From an uncultured Oscillospiraceae bacterium (GTDB lineage: Bacteria > Bacillota > Clostridia > Oscillospirales > Acutalibacteraceae), in assembly GCA_958354085.1 (NCBI GenBank), contig CATWUX010000098.1, forward strand, positions 1 to 8,313: DNA of 8,313 nt, written 5' to 3'. Positions 5,677-8,313 of this stretch are shown here, in pieces (position 1 is the stretch's first letter; each line of letters begins with the position of its first letter). Position numbers and translations under genes: made by a program. The notes beneath the pieces were generated by a model that worked only from the letters and a program-made list of their open reading frames with translations, did not search any database and was not told the origin of the DNA.

Positions 5677-8127
5677 ATGGCACAAAAGAAATCCTCCCCT
5701 GCCAAATCCGGTTCCCGTTCGGGAACACGTTCCGCGGCGAAAAAGCCGTCGGCAGCCCGTAAAACCGGCAACACACGCGGACAAAACGAAGCGGTGCAAA
5801 ACGCCCGCCATCAAGCGGCGGCTGTTTTGCTGTTTGTATCCGCTATTTTGTTGTTGTTTATCGTTATTATTCCGGGAGGGAGTCTCTGGGGACACCTGCA
5901 TAATTTTGTGCTGGGTATGTTTGGCATTTGCGCCTATGTGCTGCCGATTCTCATGATCTACATTGCGGTGATTGCCGCCATGGACAAGCCGATCGGTAGT
6001 ATTCACGCCAAGCTATGGCAGTGTGTGGCGCTGATCGCCATGATCAGCAGCGCGATTCACTTGTTTTCGGTTGAACAGGTCTCCGGCTATTTTTCCGGAC
6101 TCGGACAAAGCTATAAAGACGGTATTGCCATGATCGGCGGCGGTTTTATGGGTGCTATATTAGGCTATCCGCTTCGCGCGCTGTTTACCGATGTCGGAGC
6201 CAAAATTATCATTGTATTGCTGATTTTCACCTTTTTAATGCTGGTAACCGGCACAACGATTTTGACCTTGTTCCGTGCCGCGTGGAAACCCGTGAAGAAG
6301 ACCAAGGAAACGATTGAACAGGCGATGATCACCAGCGCCGAGCGCAAACGCAGTAATGCGGATATTGACGTGGAAATGGGAGACGGTTATCTGGAAATGC
6401 CGGCCCATCCCGTCAAATCGGAAAAATTGCCGCCGCTTCCGGAAATGCCGAAAGCCACACCGGCCGAAGCCGACAAATCCGACAAACTGAGCGCACTGGA
6501 AAAGGCAGCGCAAGAGATCAAAGCCGACAACGACCGGCCGGCGCTCCGTCTGGATGATATTGTGGGAAAAGCTGTCAAAAAGCCCGAGCCGGCAGCCGAA
6601 AAATCTCCCGAGATCGAAACCAAACCGACCGAGACGAAGCAAGAGGAGGCGGACAGCTATCGGTATCCGCCTATCTCCCTGTTGGATGAATCAAAGCCGT
6701 TTGATGATGGACAGGCAGCGAAAGAACTACGGGAGAACGCCGACCTTTTGGTCAAAACCTTGAAAGATTTCGGCGTCAGTACCAAGGTCATTGATATTTC
6801 CCGCGGGCCGTCGGTCACGCGGTATGAATTGCAGCCCAGCGCCGGCGTGAAGATCAGCCGGATTACCGGATTAGCGGACGATATTGCGCTGCGGCTGGCG
6901 ACGACCGGTGTGCGTATCGAAGCGCCGATCCCGAATAAGGCGGCGGTCGGCATCGAGGTGCCGAATAAAATCTGCGGCTCAGTCTGCCTGCGCGAGCTGA
7001 TAGATTCCAATGAGTTTTCGGTTGCAAAAGGCAAGCTGACCGTTGCGCTCGGCAAGGATATTGCCGGCAAGATCGTGTTGGCGGACCTGGCCAAAATGCC
7101 GCATTTGCTGATTGCCGGTACCACCGGCTCCGGTAAATCGGTCTGCACCAATTCCATGATCCAAAGCGTACTCTACCGTGCGTCACCCAATGATGTGCGG
7201 ATGCTGCTGATCGACCCGAAGCAGGTGGAATTTGGTGTCTATAACGGTATTCCGCATCTGCTCGTACCGGTTGTGACCGATCCGCGCAAAGCGGCGGGCG
7301 CTCTTGGATGGGCCGTCACCGAAATGCTGAATCGTTATAAACTGTTCGCGGAAAACAACGTCCGCGATCTGCAATCTTATAACGCGCTGGCGCGAAAAAG
7401 CGATACCTTGCATACCATGCCGTTGATCCTGATTGTGATCGATGAGCTGGCCGATCTGATGATGGCGGCCGCCAACGAGGTGGAGGACGCGATTATTCGT
7501 CTGGCGCAAATGGCACGTGCGGCGGGTATGCATCTGGTCATCGCCACACAGCGTCCGTCCGTTGACGTTATCACCGGTTTGATCAAGGCGAACATTCCCA
7601 GCCGTCTGGCGCTGACCGTTGCCTCACAGGTGGATTCTCGTACCATTCTGGATTGCGGCGGTGCGGAAAAGCTGCTTGGCCGCGGCGATATGCTGTTTAT
7701 GCCGGTCGGTGTATCCAAACCGATGCGCGTACAAGGCTGTTTTGTCAGCAATCAGGAAGTCGAATCCGTTGTCAACTTCCTCAAATCTTCGGAAAAACAG
7801 GATTACGATGAAAACGTCATGCAGGAAATTGAACGACAGGCCGCTGCCAGCGGGAAAAACAACGGCAAATCGACCGGGGAGAGCGACGAAGTCGAAGGTG
7901 ACGGAGATGAAATGCTGCCGCAGGCCATCGAAGTCGTCGTAGAAGCCGGTATGGCCTCCACGTCGCTGCTGCAGCGTCGTCTGCGGCTCGGTTACGCCCG
8001 CGCCGGCCGGATCATTGACGAGATGGAGCAGCGCGGTATTGTCGGCCCGCACGAGGGCAGCAAGCCTCGTCAGGTTCTCATCACGCGTCAGCAATGGCTG
8101 GAGATGAACATGAACCGCGAGGAATAA
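5677..8127 (+). CDS. ftsK: FtsK/SpoIIIE family DNA translocase
   Basis: The 816-residue protein is a septum-located, ATP-driven double-stranded DNA pump that clears chromosomes from the closing septum or fills the forespore. In order: a basic, Ser/Ala/Lys/Arg-rich cytoplasmic tail (1-45); about four membrane helices (46-66, 77-100, 111-131, 174-198); a charged Lys/Glu/Pro-rich linker (about 200-330); the alpha domain (about 335-450); the beta RecA-like motor with Walker A GTTGSGKS (481-488) and Walker B LILIVIDE (583-590); the ATQRPSVDVITG motif (623-634); and IPSRLALTVASQVDSRTILD (640-659). A 42-residue acidic spacer leads to the winged-helix gamma domain (about 746-808), which reads polar DNA motifs. 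All expected motor motifs are intact, and the length is usual for Firmicutes SpoIIIE/FtsK. Whether it is used for division or sporulation cannot be told. ATG 5677 is the only suitable start; AAAGGA lies 13 bases upstream, a somewhat long spacing. Confidence 0.95.
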   Translation: MAQKKSSPAKSGSRSGTRSAAKKPSAARKTGNTRGQNEAVQNARHQAAAVLLFVSAILLLFIVIIPGGSLWGHLHNFVLGMFGICAYVLPILMIYIAVIAAMDKPIGSIHAKLWQCVALIAMISSAIHLFSVEQVSGYFSGLGQSYKDGIAMIGGGFMGAILGYPLRALFTDVGAKIIIVLLIFTFLMLVTGTTILTLFRAAWKPVKKTKETIEQAMITSAERKRSNADIDVEMGDGYLEMPAHPVKSEKLPPLPEMPKATPAEADKSDKLSALEKAAQEIKADNDRPALRLDDIVGKAVKKPEPAAEKSPEIETKPTETKQEEADSYRYPPISLLDESKPFDDGQAAKELRENADLLVKTLKDFGVSTKVIDISRGPSVTRYELQPSAGVKISRITGLADDIALRLATTGVRIEAPIPNKAAVGIEVPNKICGSVCLRELIDSNEFSVAKGKLTVALGKDIAGKIVLADLAKMPHLLIAGTTGSGKSVCTNSMIQSVLYRASPNDVRMLLIDPKQVEFGVYNGIPHLLVPVVTDPRKAAGALGWAVTEMLNRYKLFAENNVRDLQSYNALARKSDTLHTMPLILIVIDELADLMMAAANEVEDAIIRLAQMARAAGMHLVIATQRPSVDVITGLIKANIPSRLALTVASQVDSRTILDCGGAEKLLGRGDMLFMPVGVSKPMRVQGCFVSNQEVESVVNFLKSSEKQDYDENVMQEIERQAAASGKNNGKSTGESDEVEGDGDEMLPQAIEVVVEAGMASTSLLQRRLRLGYARAGRIIDEMEQRGIVGPHEGSKPRQVLITRQQWLEMNMNREE

Positions 8128-8149
8128 AAGAAAATCCAAAGGAGACAGT

Positions 8150-8313
8150 ATGCCATTTTTACCGATTACACAGGAAGAAATGCGTGCGCGCGGCTGGGAG
8201 CAGCCGGACATCGTGGCGGTAACGGGAGATGCCTATGTCGATCATCCCAGCTTCGGTATCGCGATCATTTCCCGCGTGCTGGAAGCGCAAGGCTATCGGG
8301 TGTGCATTTTGCC
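8150..8313 (+). CDS. ygiQ: YgiQ family radical SAM protein, N-terminal fragment
   Basis: Fifty-four codons are present before the right edge. The translation MPFLPITQEEMRARGWEQ (1-18), followed by VAVTGDAYVDHPSFGIAIIS (23-42) and VLEAQGYRVCILP, matches the highly characteristic start of YgiQ (UPF0313) proteins, in which VTGDAYVDHPSFG and GYRVGI are conserved. The radical SAM CxxxCxxC cluster motif lies further downstream and is outside the window. The protein is expected to be cytoplasmic with a [4Fe-4S] cluster; its reaction is not established. It starts 22 bases after the ftsK stop, with AAGGAG (8139-8144) five bases before the ATG, so it is probably co-transcribed and perhaps translationally linked to ftsK. 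Confidence 0.9.
   Translation, partial: MPFLPITQEEMRARGWEQPDIVAVTGDAYVDHPSFGIAIISRVLEAQGYRVCIL

Noticed and set aside
1..8313. CRISPR arrays, tRNA or rRNA genes, insertion sequences, prophage or attachment sites
   Set aside because: No regularly spaced long repeats, cloverleaf-like sequence, transposase or integrase motifs, or terminal inverted repeats were seen on reading both strands.

Overview
The window reads as chromosomal DNA of an anaerobic Bacillota, most likely class Clostridia and possibly an Oscillospirales-type lineage. The evidence is strong AGGAGG-type ribosome binding sites, a TTG start, roughly 50-55% GC by eye with an AT-rich promoter region, a tepA-like gene followed by ftsK/spoIIIE (a neighbourhood known from Firmicutes), and a large 2-hydroxyacyl-CoA dehydratase activase of a type common in strict anaerobes. 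The lineage is inference; there is no rRNA or other marker.

Layout. Positions 1-179 (minus) hold the N-terminus of a homocysteine S-methyltransferase (MetH-like). Positions 180-407 are a divergent promoter region with two very good sigma-70/sigma-A type promoters of matching design, one firing each way. Positions 408-3347 (plus) encode a 979-residue protein with two tandem BcrAD/BadFG activase domains, a four-cysteine motif and a DUF2229-like region. Positions 3442-4758 encode a 438-residue dehydratase-D-like protein. The two plus-strand genes together match, in order and total length (about 1417 residues), a protein that is usually one polypeptide in related bacteria, so the system is split here. 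Positions 4805-5593 encode a TepA/ClpP-like serine peptidase, preceded by a hairpin that takes in its ribosome binding site. Positions 5677-8127 encode an FtsK/SpoIIIE DNA translocase (816 residues). Positions 8150-8313 hold the start of a YgiQ-type radical SAM protein that runs off the window.

All five plus-strand genes lie head to tail with gaps of 22 to 94 bases and no convincing intrinsic terminator, so they may be partly co-transcribed from the promoter at 312-340. The first two probably act as one ATP-driven, iron-sulfur electron-transfer machine: the activase hydrolyses ATP to push a low-potential electron into a cluster on the dehydratase-like partner. The substrate is unknown. This is the best candidate for an undescribed system in the window. 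The tepA-ftsK-ygiQ part looks like ordinary conserved housekeeping synteny.
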